DNA from: Candidatus Desulfofervidus auxilii
GTDB lineage: Bacteria; Desulfobacterota; Desulfofervidia; Desulfofervidales; Desulfofervidaceae
Length of the DNA: 39,683 nucleotides
Assembly (NCBI GenBank): GCA_030262725.1
Contig: JAJSZS010000017.1
Coordinates: forward strand, 1 to 39,683
Direction of reading: 5' to 3'
Position numbers and translations under genes: made by a program. Shown in pieces: positions 1-8,754 of this stretch. Numbering within the stretch: position 1 is the first letter of the stretch; every line of letters starts with the position of its first letter. The notes beneath the pieces are model-generated. The model was not told the DNA's origin. It worked only from the letters and a program-made list of their open reading frames with translations, and did not search any database.

Positions 1-14
1 AGGCTATTTGGTGA

Positions 15-113
15 AAACAAATTGATTTAAAGGAAAGATATAAAGTGATAGCAACAAACCTTGATTTTGAGCCAGAGGAAATCGGATTTTCGATGGAGAG
101 GATTTTGGGTTAA
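15..113 (+). pseudogene. Possible transposase remnant (IS1380/IS4-like), fragment
   Basis: A 32-codon open stretch follows an in-frame TGA at 12-14 and ends at TAA 111-113. Its translation contains YKVIATNLDFEPEEI, which resembles the conserved 'TNL..-PEEI' segment before the last catalytic part of IS1380/IS4-type transposases. No start codon, catalytic residue or terminal repeat is visible, and the piece is cut by stops and by the window edge. The bases before it in another frame (GYLVKTN) may belong to the same decayed gene. The assignment rests on a short motif seen by eye, so it is weak. It lies convergent to, and just touches, the stop of the YkgJ-like gene. Confidence 0.3.
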
Positions 114-823
114 ATAATAAAAATTGGTTCACCAAGAATAGCAAAACGTACCCATTCAAAGGCAAATTTAAGCAATTCCTCATCATCTTCTTTTATTTTT
201 TGTACTCTTTCTGAGGGTACCTTTAACCGTTTTAAGGTTTGACCAGTAAAAAGAAAAGTACGAAATTTATCAGTATTATAACAAGCCATATAAAACATCT
301 GCCATGCTTCCCCTTTAAGCATAGATATTCTTTCCCATCCTTTACTTTCAGTAACTGCTCGATATGCTTTTTCCATAGCAAGATAGGGATTTAACCCTTG
401 ATCCTCTTTCCATTCTTCTATTGTCCATTCCTTTGGTTCATCAAATCCTTGGCAAAATTCAAATTTAATTAATCTATACTTTCCCTCATTAGGAGTTTGT
501 TCGATGGGATAAGCACGGCATGGCCAAGGTCTGTCTGAATAGATTATACATCCCTCAGGGGTAACAAAAGGGCAACTTTTTTCCTCATTATCTCGCATTT
601 TAAGAAGTACTAATGGAAGACCCTTTTGTCCTTTCCTAGGTAAAGTATATTTTAATAAAAATTCTTCAGAAGATATACCAAGAGCCTTTTTCATACGCAT
701 AACATCATAAGGCATCAACCATATATTTACATTTTTGCAACACTTAGTATAGCAAGAAAGCCCTTTATGACAAGCAAAACGAAATTTACTATTTGTAGTC
801 AGAAGTGTTTCCATTTTTTCCAT
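110..823 (-). CDS. YkgJ-family cysteine-cluster protein
   Basis: A 237-residue soluble protein with the cysteine pattern of the YkgJ (zinc- or iron-chelating, UPF0153) family: C18, C24, C28 and C29 near the N-terminus, then C84 (SCPF), C92 (EGC), C102 (PCRAYP) and C125 (FCQG). The family is thought to bind an Fe-S cluster or zinc, but its reaction is unknown. The part after about residue 130 has no recognisable domain. The ATG at 821-823 lies 2 nt after the stop of the upstream kinase gene, so translation is probably coupled; a second ATG is three codons in. It is the last gene of the minus-strand run. Confidence 0.8.
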   Translation of the reverse strand: MEKMETLLTTNSKFRFACHKGLSCYTKCCKNVNIWLMPYDVMRMKKALGISSEEFLLKYTLPRKGQKGLPLVLLKMRDNEEKSCPFVTPEGCIIYSDRPWPCRAYPIEQTPNEGKYRLIKFEFCQGFDEPKEWTIEEWKEDQGLNPYLAMEKAYRAVTESKGWERISMLKGEAWQMFYMACYNTDKFRTFLFTGQTLKRLKVPSERVQKIKEDDEELLKFAFEWVRFAILGEPIFII

Positions 824-825
824 TT

Positions 826-2295
826 TTATGCAAGTAATTTTTGAATCTTCTGTGCTATTACACCGACAGAAAATGGTTTTTCTACTAGTTCTTCTGCTCC
901 AATTTCTTCAAGGGATAAACCGCCATGATTATATCCAGTCATTAAAATAATCTTAACATCAGGTTTTTTTACTTTAATTTTTTTCGCCAATTTAATACCA
1001 GAAGCTTTAGGCATTACAATATCTAAAACCACTAAATTAATTTCTTTTTCATGTTCTACAAAAACTAACCAACCTTCTTCTCCATCTTGAGCTTGAAATA
1101 CTTTATAACCCAATTCTTCAAGAAATTCTTTAAAAACTTTTACTAACTCTTCCTCATCTTCTACAATCAAAATACCTTTTTCTTGCGCCTTTTCAAATGT
1201 TTCTAATGTTTCGGCACTTTTAGTTTTGATTAATGGAAAGTATATTTTAAATTCAGCTCCTTTACCTACATCACTTTCCACTACAATATAACCATTAACT
1301 TGTTTAACAATACCATAAACAGTAGCTAAACCCATCCCTGTTCCTTTATCTGGACCTTTGGTAGTAAAAAAAGGATCAAAAATACGGTGTTGTATCTCTT
1401 TAGGAATACCCTCACCTGTATCTTTAACACTAAGACATATATATTCACCTGACTTCATAAAAGGATATCGTTTTATTTCTTCTTCCCCAACCATTTCTTC
1501 TGTAAGTCTAATGTATATATCTCCTCCTTCAGGCATAGCATCACAGGCATTAGTAGCTAGATTTAAAATTACCTGTTGAATTTGAGTTGGATCAGCTTCA
1601 ATTTTAGAATTTGAATGAATATCTAAATGAATATTAATATTTTCAGGAATAGTTCTTTTTAATAATTTTACTGTTTCTTTTACTAGAGGAGCTAATACAA
1701 ATTTTTGTTTTTCAACTATAGATTGTCGAGCAAATGTTAAGAGTTGTTCAATAAGTTGATGAGTCTGATTACAAGCATCAATCAAACCAGAAAAGTATTT
1801 ATAATGAGGGCTTTTTTCATCAATTTGCATAGCAATAAGCTGAGCATAACCCATAATAATCATAAGTAAATTATTAAATTCATGAGCAATACCTGAAACC
1901 ATAGTACCAATAGTTTCATAGCGTTGTGAAAGAAATTGGCTTGTTTCTTTTAATTTTTTTTCTAAAGCGAGTTTTTGCAATAATTCAGGGAGCCAATCAA
2001 TATTACTTATGTCTAAGAAATTTATTTGAGAAAGTTTTTTATCTAAAATTTCATGAGAAATTTTTTTATTTTGTTCAAAATTGATAATAATATCCAGACT
2101 TTCATCCTCTAAAAAAGGTCTATAATCCTCTTTTATAGAAATACCTAATTCTTGAGCAAGAGGTATAGCTGGAGCATTTAAATCTTTTTCTACCAAAGCT
2201 GTGATTTTTAAAAAAGAATTGCGAAATTCTTTAATAAATTTTAATAACGATAAACATTTTTCATTACCACCGATAATTACGCTTTTTAAAATCAC
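826..2295 (-). CDS. Cytoplasmic hybrid histidine kinase with C-terminal receiver
   Basis: 489 residues with no membrane segment. Residues 1-75 look like a Rossmann-type fold (beta strand then [14 protein letters not shown], later LDIIINF). A dimerisation/phosphoacceptor region follows with [10 protein letters not shown], so H138 is the likely phosphorylation site. The ATPase domain has the N box ([15 protein letters not shown]249), G1 (DTGEGIP, 292-298), F box (FDPFFTT) and G2 (GTGMGLA). Residues 374-489 form a receiver domain with acceptor D425 (LVVLDIVMP), an acidic pocket (VEDEEE) and K473 (EKPF). The start is GTG, one base after the pth stop, behind GGAAGG. The kinase and its receiver are one protein and no separate response regulator gene is nearby. 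The signal sensed is unknown; the N-terminal fold suggests a cytoplasmic nucleotide or metabolite. Confidence 0.85.
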   Translation of the reverse strand: MILKSVIIGGNEKCLSLLKFIKEFRNSFLKITALVEKDLNAPAIPLAQELGISIKEDYRPFLEDESLDIIINFEQNKKISHEILDKKLSQINFLDISNIDWLPELLQKLALEKKLKETSQFLSQRYETIGTMVSGIAHEFNNLLMIIMGYAQLIAMQIDEKSPHYKYFSGLIDACNQTHQLIEQLLTFARQSIVEKQKFVLAPLVKETVKLLKRTIPENINIHLDIHSNSKIEADPTQIQQVILNLATNACDAMPEGGDIYIRLTEEMVGEEEIKRYPFMKSGEYICLSVKDTGEGIPKEIQHRIFDPFFTTKGPDKGTGMGLATVYGIVKQVNGYIVVESDVGKGAEFKIYFPLIKTKSAETLETFEKAQEKGILIVEDEEELVKVFKEFLEELGYKVFQAQDGEEGWLVFVEHEKEINLVVLDIVMPKASGIKLAKKIKVKKPDVKIILMTGYNHGGLSLEEIGAEELVEKPFSVGVIAQKIQKLLA

Positions 2296-2296
2296 C

Positions 2297-2890
2297 TTAA
2301 TTTCCTTCCTTTAAAAGATTTTTAGAATTAAAAAAGGACATTGCTTTCTCTAATCCTTCTGTTATTATTTTTGTTAATGCAATACAAACTTGCTTAAAAA
2401 TAATTTTTAACTCTTCTTTTTCTTTCGAAGAAAATTCACCCAATACATAATTAATTGCATTTTTTGTTGGTGGACGTCCAATACCAATTTTTAATCTAGG
2501 TATATTTTTTGTTTTAAGATAATCTTGAATAGAACTTACACCTTTGTGTCCACCACTTCCTCCTCCCTTTACTATTTTTATCTTACCCCACGAAATATCC
2601 ATATCATCGTGAATAATTAAAATTTGTGAAGGAGAGATTTTAAAATAAGACATAAGCCATAAAGCTGCTTCACCACTGAGATTCATAAAAGTAAGAGGTT
2701 TTGCCACTATTATTTCATGTGTTTTTATTTCTGTTTTTCCCCACCATGTTAAGGAATTTTCATTTTCTTCTTTTAAACCATACAATGAAATTAAACTATC
2801 AATTGCCATAAATCCCATGTTATGTCTTGTTTTAAAATAAGCATTTCCTGGATTTCCTAAGCCTAAAAGGAGCTTAATAGTTTCAATCAC
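2297..2890 (-). CDS. pth: Peptidyl-tRNA hydrolase
   Basis: Releases peptides from peptidyl-tRNA dropped by ribosomes so the tRNA can be reused. The protein shows the family signature LLLGLGNPGNAYFKTRHNMG, which includes the catalytic histidine (RHN), then FMNLSG, IIHDDMD with the catalytic aspartate, and GGSGGHKG. The start chosen is GTG at 2888-2890 (VIETIKLLLGLGNPG), one base after the rplY stop, giving about 197 residues, normal for the family. The frame also stays open upstream to an ATG at 2923. That would add a lysine run which is only the out-of-frame reading of the glutamate-rich rplY tail, so I rejected it. The rplY-pth pairing is widely conserved. Confidence 0.93.
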   Translation of the reverse strand: MIETIKLLLGLGNPGNAYFKTRHNMGFMAIDSLISLYGLKEENENSLTWWGKTEIKTHEIIVAKPLTFMNLSGEAALWLMSYFKISPSQILIIHDDMDISWGKIKIVKGGGSGGHKGVSSIQDYLKTKNIPRLKIGIGRPPTKNAINYVLGEFSSKEKEELKIIFKQVCIALTKIITEGLEKAMSFFNSKNLLKEGN

Positions 2891-2891
2891 T

Positions 2892-3491
2892 CTAAACAGC
2901 AGCTTCTTCTTTTTCTTCTTCAACAGCTTCTTCTGCTTCAGGAGCTACTATTGTTACTATTGGCACCTGTGGGTCTTCTTCTATTTTTACACCTTCAGGT
3001 AAGGTAATATCTGCTACATAAATAGAATCTCCAATATCTAAATGGCTTACATCTATTTCAATATGTTCAGGTAATAAATGAGGTAATGCAGAAACACTTA
3101 ATTCCCTTAAATGCTGCTCAAGTACACCACCTTTTTCTAACCCTTTAGGTTTACCTACAATAGAAATAGGTATATCCATCGTCAGTTCTTTATCCATAGC
3201 TACTTCGTAAAAATCCACATGAATTATTTGATCTGTTATTGGATGTAAATCCACATCTTTTATTAAGACTTTTTTCCTTTGAGAAGATTCTCCGTTTACG
3301 ACTTCTAAATCAATAAATGAAGTTCCTTTTTGGGTTAAAATTTTTAAAAGCTGAGAAAGTTCAACAGCAATAGGAATAGGTGAAGTACTTGGACCATAAA
3401 TAATGGCTGGAATAAAACCTTGACGACGAAGTTTCTTTGCTACTTCCTTACCTGTTTTTTTTCTTATTTGAGCTTTCAGTAAATTTTCCAC
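2892..3491 (-). CDS. rplY: 50S ribosomal protein L25 / Ctc family
   Basis: 199 residues: an N-terminal L25 domain (KAQIRKKTGKEVAKKLRRQG, then PAIIYGP) that binds 5S rRNA, followed by the longer C-terminal TL5/Ctc beta domain (EHIEIDVSHLDIGDSIYVAD) and an acidic tail rich in glutamate. This is the long Ctc form rather than the short E. coli L25. The start is GTG at 3489-3491, preceded by a strong AAAGGAGG; an ATG overlaps it one base upstream but is out of frame. It sits between prs and pth, the usual order in many bacteria. Confidence 0.93.
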   Translation of the reverse strand: MENLLKAQIRKKTGKEVAKKLRRQGFIPAIIYGPSTSPIPIAVELSQLLKILTQKGTSFIDLEVVNGESSQRKKVLIKDVDLHPITDQIIHVDFYEVAMDKELTMDIPISIVGKPKGLEKGGVLEQHLRELSVSALPHLLPEHIEIDVSHLDIGDSIYVADITLPEGVKIEEDPQVPIVTIVAPEAEEAVEEEKEEAAV

Positions 3492-3502
3492 ATCTACCTC
3501 CT

Positions 3503-4441
3503 TTATACAAACAATGTGCTAATAGATGTTTCCTCATGAATACGTTTTATTGCCTCCCCTAAAAGTGAAGCTACAGATAATACTTCAATTTTTTCACAGT
3601 TTTTAGCTTTTTCTCTTAATGGAATAGTATTTGTTACTACAAGTCTTTTAATAGGGGATTTCATAAGACGCTCTAAAGCTGGCCCTGAAAGCACAGGATG
3701 AGTACAACAAGCATAAACTTCTTTTGCTCCCCTTTCTAAAAGCACATGAGCAGCTTCAGTAAGAGTACCAGCTGTATCTACCATGTCATCTAAAATAATA
3801 ACTGTTTTTTCTTTAATATCGCCGATAACATTTACAGCTTCTGCTATATTAGGAGCATCACGTCGTTTATCAATGATAGCAAGATTTGCTCCCAATCTTT
3901 TAGCAAAAGCCCTAGCCCTTTCTACTCCACCAGCATCTGGTGAAACAATAGTTAAATTGTCTTTAAAATGCTGTTTAATATAATCTAACATTACTGGTGC
4001 TGCAAAAAGATGGTCAACAGGGATATTAAAAAAGCCTTGAATTTGGCCAACGTGTAAATCCATGGAAAGTACTCTATCAGCTCCAGCTGTAGTGATTAAA
4101 TCTGCCACTAATTTAGCTGTAATGGGTACTCTAGGTTTTACTTTTCGGTCCTGACGTCCATATCCATAATAAGGAATTACAGCTGTAATACGTCTAGCTG
4201 AAGCCCTTTTTAAAGCATCAATTATAATAAGAAGTTCCATTAAATTGTGATTAACAGGTGGACAAGTAGATTGAATAACAAATACATCCTTTCCTCTTAC
4301 ATTTTCACCTATCTCTACTCTTGTCTCTCCATCACTAAAAGTACCAACTAATGCTTTCCCTATTGGAATACCTAAATAATCAGCAATTTCTTTAGATAAC
4401 ACTGGATTAGCATTTCCACTAAAAAGTACTAAATTATCCAT
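3503..4441 (-). CDS. prs: Ribose-phosphate pyrophosphokinase (PRPP synthetase)
   Basis: Makes 5-phosphoribosyl 1-pyrophosphate from ribose 5-phosphate and ATP, the precursor of purines, pyrimidines, histidine and NAD. At 312 residues it has normal length. Visible signatures are [16 protein letters not shown] at the N-terminus, SFSDGET-like [10 protein letters not shown], the ATP-side motif [10 protein letters not shown], the metal-binding region [11 protein letters not shown] and the PRPP loop [13 protein letters not shown]. It follows tRNA-Gln and ispE in the same direction and precedes rplY. Its product feeds hisF/hisH and nadE-linked pathways elsewhere in the window, but that is a pathway link, not an operon link. 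Confidence 0.96.
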   Translation of the reverse strand: MDNLVLFSGNANPVLSKEIADYLGIPIGKALVGTFSDGETRVEIGENVRGKDVFVIQSTCPPVNHNLMELLIIIDALKRASARRITAVIPYYGYGRQDRKVKPRVPITAKLVADLITTAGADRVLSMDLHVGQIQGFFNIPVDHLFAAPVMLDYIKQHFKDNLTIVSPDAGGVERARAFAKRLGANLAIIDKRRDAPNIAEAVNVIGDIKEKTVIILDDMVDTAGTLTEAAHVLLERGAKEVYACCTHPVLSGPALERLMKSPIKRLVVTNTIPLREKAKNCEKIEVLSVASLLGEAIKRIHEETSISTLFV

Positions 4442-4466
4442 TTTAAAACCCTATAAAACAAAAAAA

Positions 4467-4541
4467 TGGCTGGGGTGGGAGGATTCGAACCTCCGAATGC
4501 GGGATCCAAAGTCCCGTGCCTTACCGCTTGGCGACACCCCA
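4467..4541 (-). tRNA. tRNA-Gln (TTG anticodon)
   Basis: Read on the minus strand it folds as a standard cloverleaf: acceptor TGGGGTG paired with CACCCCA, D-arm with AAGCGGTAAGGC, anticodon stem CGGGA/TCCCG around loop CTTTGGA with anticodon TTG, and T-arm GGAGGTTCGAATCCTCC. The 3' CCA is encoded. It lies between ispE (stop 3 nt upstream) and prs in the same direction, so it is probably cut from the ispE-prs transcript. Confidence 0.95.
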
Positions 4542-4543
4542 GT

Positions 4544-5377
4544 TTATAAACCTTTTACTAAAAAACTCTGCCAATTTTTTGGCAATTTCAAAGCACTTTT
4601 TACTGCCAAAGCCTCTTTTTTATTTTTAAATACAGCTATTACACTTCCCCCACTTCCACTCATTATTACATGTTTAGCTCCAGCCACTTTTAGCCGCTCT
4701 TTAGCCACTTGAACCTCTGGAAACTCTTTTTTTACTCCAGTTTCTAAATCATTTTGTAGATGTTTTATAATATCTTGTGCACATATTATTTTAGTTTGAA
4801 ATTTCTCCCTTGTCAATCTTACCTGCTGATAAGCCCAGGCTGTAGAAATTTTTATAGGAGGTAAAACAATAATATACCAAAATAATAATGAAAAAGGTAA
4901 AAATTTCAATTTTTCGCCCCTTCCAGTAGCAATTGCTGTCTTTTTAAAGATAAAAAATGGCACATCACTCCCTAATTCAGCAGCCATTTTAGATAATTCA
5001 TTTAAAGAAAAAGGTTCTGCTAAAAGAGTATTTAATCCTAAAAGGGTATTAGCAGCATCACTACTTCCTCCTCCTAAACCAGCAGCAATTGGAATGTTTT
5101 TTATAAGATGAATATTAGCTCCTAAAGGTTTTTTAAAAAAAGAAAAAAATAATTTTGCTGCTTTGTAAATTAAATTATTTTTTTCCAAAAACAAATCATT
5201 ATTATTTATAATCGTAAGGGTAATTTTTTTGTCTGATGTTAGCTTTATAAAAATAATATCAAACAAACTTACTGGTTGCATAAGAGTAAAAATCTCATGA
5301 AATCCATTTAAACGTCTATTTAAAACTTTTAAGATTAAATTAACTTTTGCTGGAGCAAAGAAATAATCAGATTTCAC
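4544..5377 (-). CDS. ispE: 4-diphosphocytidyl-2-C-methyl-D-erythritol kinase
   Basis: GHMP-family kinase that phosphorylates CDP-methylerythritol in the MEP route to isoprenoids. 277 residues. Signatures: N-terminal APAKVNLILKVLNRRLNGFHEI, the ATP-binding glycine loop PIAAGLGGGSSDAANTLLGL, acidic SDVPFF, and the C-terminal GSGGSVIAVF. The start is GTG at 5375-5377, whose first base is the last base of the htrA TAG stop (a TAGTG overlap), so translation is likely coupled. The gene runs straight into tRNA-Gln and prs. Confidence 0.94.
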   Translation of the reverse strand: MKSDYFFAPAKVNLILKVLNRRLNGFHEIFTLMQPVSLFDIIFIKLTSDKKITLTIINNNDLFLEKNNLIYKAAKLFFSFFKKPLGANIHLIKNIPIAAGLGGGSSDAANTLLGLNTLLAEPFSLNELSKMAAELGSDVPFFIFKKTAIATGRGEKLKFLPFSLLFWYIIVLPPIKISTAWAYQQVRLTREKFQTKIICAQDIIKHLQNDLETGVKKEFPEVQVAKERLKVAGAKHVIMSGSGGSVIAVFKNKKEALAVKSALKLPKNWQSFLVKGL

Positions 5378-6789
5378 TATCTTGAAGGCACCTGCACAGG
5401 AATAAAAATTGTCATATCTTGACGTCTTACAAGAAAAAGTAATATTTTGCCAGGTTTTGCTTGTTGGATAATCTTGTAATAATCTTCAAGATTCTTTATT
5501 GATTTACGATTAATTTCAAGGACAATATCACCTCTTCTCAAACCTGCCTCATCTGCAATGCTTCCTCTTTTTACCCATGTAATAATTACTCCCTCTTTTG
5601 TTTCTGCTACTTCTATACCTAAATAGCGGGATGTCATCTGTGGCTTTTTTGAAATACTTACTTCTTCTTTAAGCTCGCCAATAATCACTTTTAATGTTTT
5701 TATTTTACCATTTCGCCAAACTTTTATCTCTACTTTTTTACCTACAGGGGTCATAGCTACAAGACGGGGGAGTTGGTTCATTTCTTTAATAGAATGTCCA
5801 TCATATTCAATTATAACATCACCTCTTTTTATACCTGCTTTATCAGCTGGACTACCAGGAGTAACATCTCCTACTAAAGCTCCTTTTGGTTCTTTTAAAC
5901 CTAAAGCTTGAGCTAATTTAGGTGTTACCTCTTGCACTACTACACCAAGCCAACCCCGAATTACTCGATGATGTTTTTTTAATTGAGCAACAATAACTTT
6001 TGCCATATTAATAGGAATAGCAAAACCAATACCTTGTGCCTGAGCTACAATTGCTGTATTAATGCCTACTACTTCCCCTTTTAAATTAAGCAATGGACCA
6101 CCACTATTACCTGGATTAATAGCTGCATCAGTCTGAAGAAAATTGTCATAAGGTCCAGCTCCTATAATCCTTTCTTTAGCACTTATAATGCCCACAGTGA
6201 CAGTATGACCTAAACCAAAAGGATTACCAATAGCAATTACCCAATCACCTACTTGTAAAGTATCTGAATCACCAAGAGGTAAAGTAGGCAGATTTTTTGC
6301 ATTGATTTTTAATAAAGCAATATCTGTTTTAGGATCTCTTCCAACTATTTCTGCTCTATATTCTTTTTGATTTAAAAGTTTAACCAAAATTTCAGTAGCT
6401 TTTTCCACCACATGATTATTTGTTAAAATATAACCTGATTCATCAAGAATAAAACCAGAACCTAAACTCCTTTGTTTAAGTTCCGGTTGAGGAATTTCAC
6501 CAAAAAATTTTTCAAAAAATTCTCTAAATGGGTCTTCTTCACCAAATGGCCCAAAAAAATATTTAAAAACAGGACCTGGTCTTACTACTTTAACTGTACT
6601 AATATTAACTACGCTTTTACTTGCCTTTTTGACAATAGGAGAAAAGGTAGGAAGAAAATTTATTTTTTCTTTAACAGGATTTGCTGGAGAGTGATTTACA
6701 AATTGCATACCAGTGAGCCAAACAACACCAATAATAAAAGAACAAATACTTACCAATATTAATGACCACCAAGGAAATTTATATTTCAT
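5377..6789 (-). CDS. HtrA/Deg-type periplasmic serine protease with two PDZ domains
   Basis: 470 residues. A signal anchor (about 8-27, WWSLILVSICSFIIGVVWLT) precedes a trypsin-like domain with triad H126 (LTNNHVV), D156 (KTDIALL) and S229 (NPGNSGGP). Two PDZ domains follow at about 280-370 and 385-465 (second: LGIEVAETKEGV, GLRRGDIVLEINR). The enzyme degrades or chaperones misfolded envelope proteins. The order protease-PDZ-PDZ and the glycine/proline loop FFGPFG fit DegP/DegQ-type Do proteases. The start ATG has a strong AGGAGG. It is unusual to find it directly upstream of, and overlapping, ispE. Confidence 0.93.
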   Translation of the reverse strand: MKYKFPWWSLILVSICSFIIGVVWLTGMQFVNHSPANPVKEKINFLPTFSPIVKKASKSVVNISTVKVVRPGPVFKYFFGPFGEEDPFREFFEKFFGEIPQPELKQRSLGSGFILDESGYILTNNHVVEKATEILVKLLNQKEYRAEIVGRDPKTDIALLKINAKNLPTLPLGDSDTLQVGDWVIAIGNPFGLGHTVTVGIISAKERIIGAGPYDNFLQTDAAINPGNSGGPLLNLKGEVVGINTAIVAQAQGIGFAIPINMAKVIVAQLKKHHRVIRGWLGVVVQEVTPKLAQALGLKEPKGALVGDVTPGSPADKAGIKRGDVIIEYDGHSIKEMNQLPRLVAMTPVGKKVEIKVWRNGKIKTLKVIIGELKEEVSISKKPQMTSRYLGIEVAETKEGVIITWVKRGSIADEAGLRRGDIVLEINRKSIKNLEDYYKIIQQAKPGKILLFLVRRQDMTIFIPVQVPSR

Positions 6790-6798
6790 TTTTTCCTC

Positions 6799-7137
6799 CT
6801 ATTTTTTGACCTGTTTTACATATTTGATCCGTAAGTCAAAAAGAATGTTGTTTAATAATCCTTCTTCTTCAGCATCTAGGTTGCCTTTTGTTTTTTCCTT
6901 AAGCATTTCTAAAATATCTATTGTTTGTTTAGCTAAAATTAGATTTTTTTTATATTCACCTGTAGAAGGATCAGGTATTTCTCCTAAATGCATAAGTGCC
7001 GATGAACTGAGAGAAACAATAAAAGTAGAAAAATTTACTGGGGGTAAAGATTCTTCTTTTTTTTCTACTGTTTCTTTTTTCTCTTCTTTAAAAATGCGTC
7101 TTTTATCTATTACTTTAAAGCCTTTCTCCTCTTCCAT
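6799..7137 (-). CDS. DUF1844 family protein
   Basis: 112 residues. The C-terminal 77 match the DUF1844 pattern: FSTFIVSLSSSALMHLGEIP, then DPSTGEYKKNLILAKQTIDIL, MLKEKTKGNL and a final LL-N-LR-Y segment. The N-terminal 35 residues are charged (EEKKETVEKKEE) and probably disordered. No membrane segment is seen and the function of the family is unknown. Start ATG with GGAGGG upstream. It sits between serA and htrA with short gaps, so it is probably co-transcribed. Confidence 0.8.
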   Translation of the reverse strand: MEEEKGFKVIDKRRIFKEEKKETVEKKEESLPPVNFSTFIVSLSSSALMHLGEIPDPSTGEYKKNLILAKQTIDILEMLKEKTKGNLDAEEEGLLNNILFDLRIKYVKQVKK

Positions 7138-7153
7138 TTTTTCCCTCCACTTT

Positions 7154-8743
7154 CTATAATTCCAGGGCTACAGCTGACATTACATGAGGTAATGTTTTTA
7201 TTTCTTCTAATACTGGCTTAGGTACAGGTATATTAGTAGAAAGCAAAATCAAAGTTTGTCCAGTAACTTCATCCTGTCCTACATGCATTCTGCCAATATT
7301 AATCTGATGTCGTCCCAAAACAGTACCAATATTACCAATAACGCCAGGTCTATCTACATTTTGAATCAAAAGCATATGACCTTCTGGTACAGCTTCTAGA
7401 GCAAAGCCATCTAAACGTACAATACGTGGCTTATTTTTACCAAAAATAGTACCTGTAATAGATTTTTTCTCGCCAGTTTCTGTATGTACTGTCAAAACAA
7501 TAACATTAGTAAAATCTGTAGGAATTTCTCGTTTTGATTCTTTAACTTGAATTCCTCTTTCTGTTGCTAACAAAAGTGCATTAACAAAGTTTACTTGTTC
7601 TCCTAAGATAGGAGTAAGCAAACCTTTTAATGCAGCAATTTTAATAGGTTGAGTATCCGCTTTTGTAACTTCTCCTATATATTCTATTTCTACTTCCTTT
7701 ATTGGGTCTTTTACTACTTGAGTATGAAACATTCCCATCTTTTCAGCTAATGTGAGATACGGACCTAAGGTAGCTAACAATTCTTGACTAATAGAAGGAA
7801 CATTAACAGCATTACGCACAATTCCATGAATAAGATAATCAATTACTTGTTCAGCAATAGCAATAGCTACATTTGTCTGAGCCTCTTCAGTAGAGGCACC
7901 TAAATGAGGTGTACAGATTACATTATCTAATTGTAAAAGTGGATTATCTTTAGGAGGCTCTTCTTCAAAAACATCTAATGCTGCTCCAGCTACCTTTCCA
8001 CGAATTAAAGCATCATATAAATCTGATTCTTTAACAATACCACCCCTTGCACAATTTATAATCATAACACCGTCTTTCATTTGAGCAAATGCCTTTTTAT
8101 CTACTAAATACTTTGTTTCAGGAGTAAGAGGAGTATGAATAGTGATAAAATCTGCTCTTTGATAAAGTTCTTCTAATGGGACTAGTTCCACGCCTAATTT
8201 TTCTGCCATCTCTGGACGAACAAAAGGATCATAAGCAATAACTTCCATCTTTAATCCTTTTGCTCTATCTGCTACAATACTACCAATACGACCTAAACCA
8301 ATAATGCCTAAAGTCTTTCGATAAAGTTCGCGTCCTTGAAATCTTTTCTTTTCCCATTTTCCTGCTTTAAGAGAGGCTGTTGCTTGAGGAATATTTCTTG
8401 CAAGAGCCATAAGGAGAGCAATAGTATGCTCTGCAGTAGTGACAACATTACCCTCAGGTGCATTCATTACAACAATACCTTTCTTAGTAGCTGTTTTTAT
8501 ATCCACATTGTCTAAACCAATACCTGCACGTCCAATAACCTTTAAATTTTTAGCGGCATCAATAAGCTCAGCTGTAACTTTTGTAGCACTGCGAATAATT
8601 AGAGCATGAGCTTCCTTAACTCTTTCTTTCAATTCTTCAGGAGAAAGAGAAGTGGCTAATTCTACTTCAAACTCAGGCACTCTTTCAAACAATTCAATAC
8701 CTTTAGGAGAAATATTATCACTAATAAGGATCCTATACTTCAT
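7154..8743 (-). CDS. serA: D-3-phosphoglycerate dehydrogenase
   Basis: First committed step of serine synthesis: 3-phosphoglycerate to 3-phosphohydroxypyruvate with NAD+. 529 residues, the long (type I) form. NAD-binding GLGRIGSIVADRAKG lies at about 149-163. Catalytic residues are R233 (NCARGGIV), E262 (VFEEEPP) and H280 (CTPHLGAST). An intervening (ASB) domain at about 320-450 is followed by a C-terminal ACT domain (about 455-529, LIQNVDRPGVIGNIGTVLG), which in this family gives serine feedback control. AAGGAG precedes the ATG. The upstream neighbour is a class V aminotransferase, which could supply the next step. Confidence 0.96.
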   Translation of the reverse strand: MKYRILISDNISPKGIELFERVPEFEVELATSLSPEELKERVKEAHALIIRSATKVTAELIDAAKNLKVIGRAGIGLDNVDIKTATKKGIVVMNAPEGNVVTTAEHTIALLMALARNIPQATASLKAGKWEKKRFQGRELYRKTLGIIGLGRIGSIVADRAKGLKMEVIAYDPFVRPEMAEKLGVELVPLEELYQRADFITIHTPLTPETKYLVDKKAFAQMKDGVMIINCARGGIVKESDLYDALIRGKVAGAALDVFEEEPPKDNPLLQLDNVICTPHLGASTEEAQTNVAIAIAEQVIDYLIHGIVRNAVNVPSISQELLATLGPYLTLAEKMGMFHTQVVKDPIKEVEIEYIGEVTKADTQPIKIAALKGLLTPILGEQVNFVNALLLATERGIQVKESKREIPTDFTNVIVLTVHTETGEKKSITGTIFGKNKPRIVRLDGFALEAVPEGHMLLIQNVDRPGVIGNIGTVLGRHQINIGRMHVGQDEVTGQTLILLSTNIPVPKPVLEEIKTLPHVMSAVALEL

Positions 8744-8754
8744 CTTTTATCTCC

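Noticed and set aside
6472-7159. Plus-strand open frames opposite htrA and DUF1844
   Set aside because: They are antisense to well-supported genes, show low-complexity F/N/K or S-rich composition and no family motifs.
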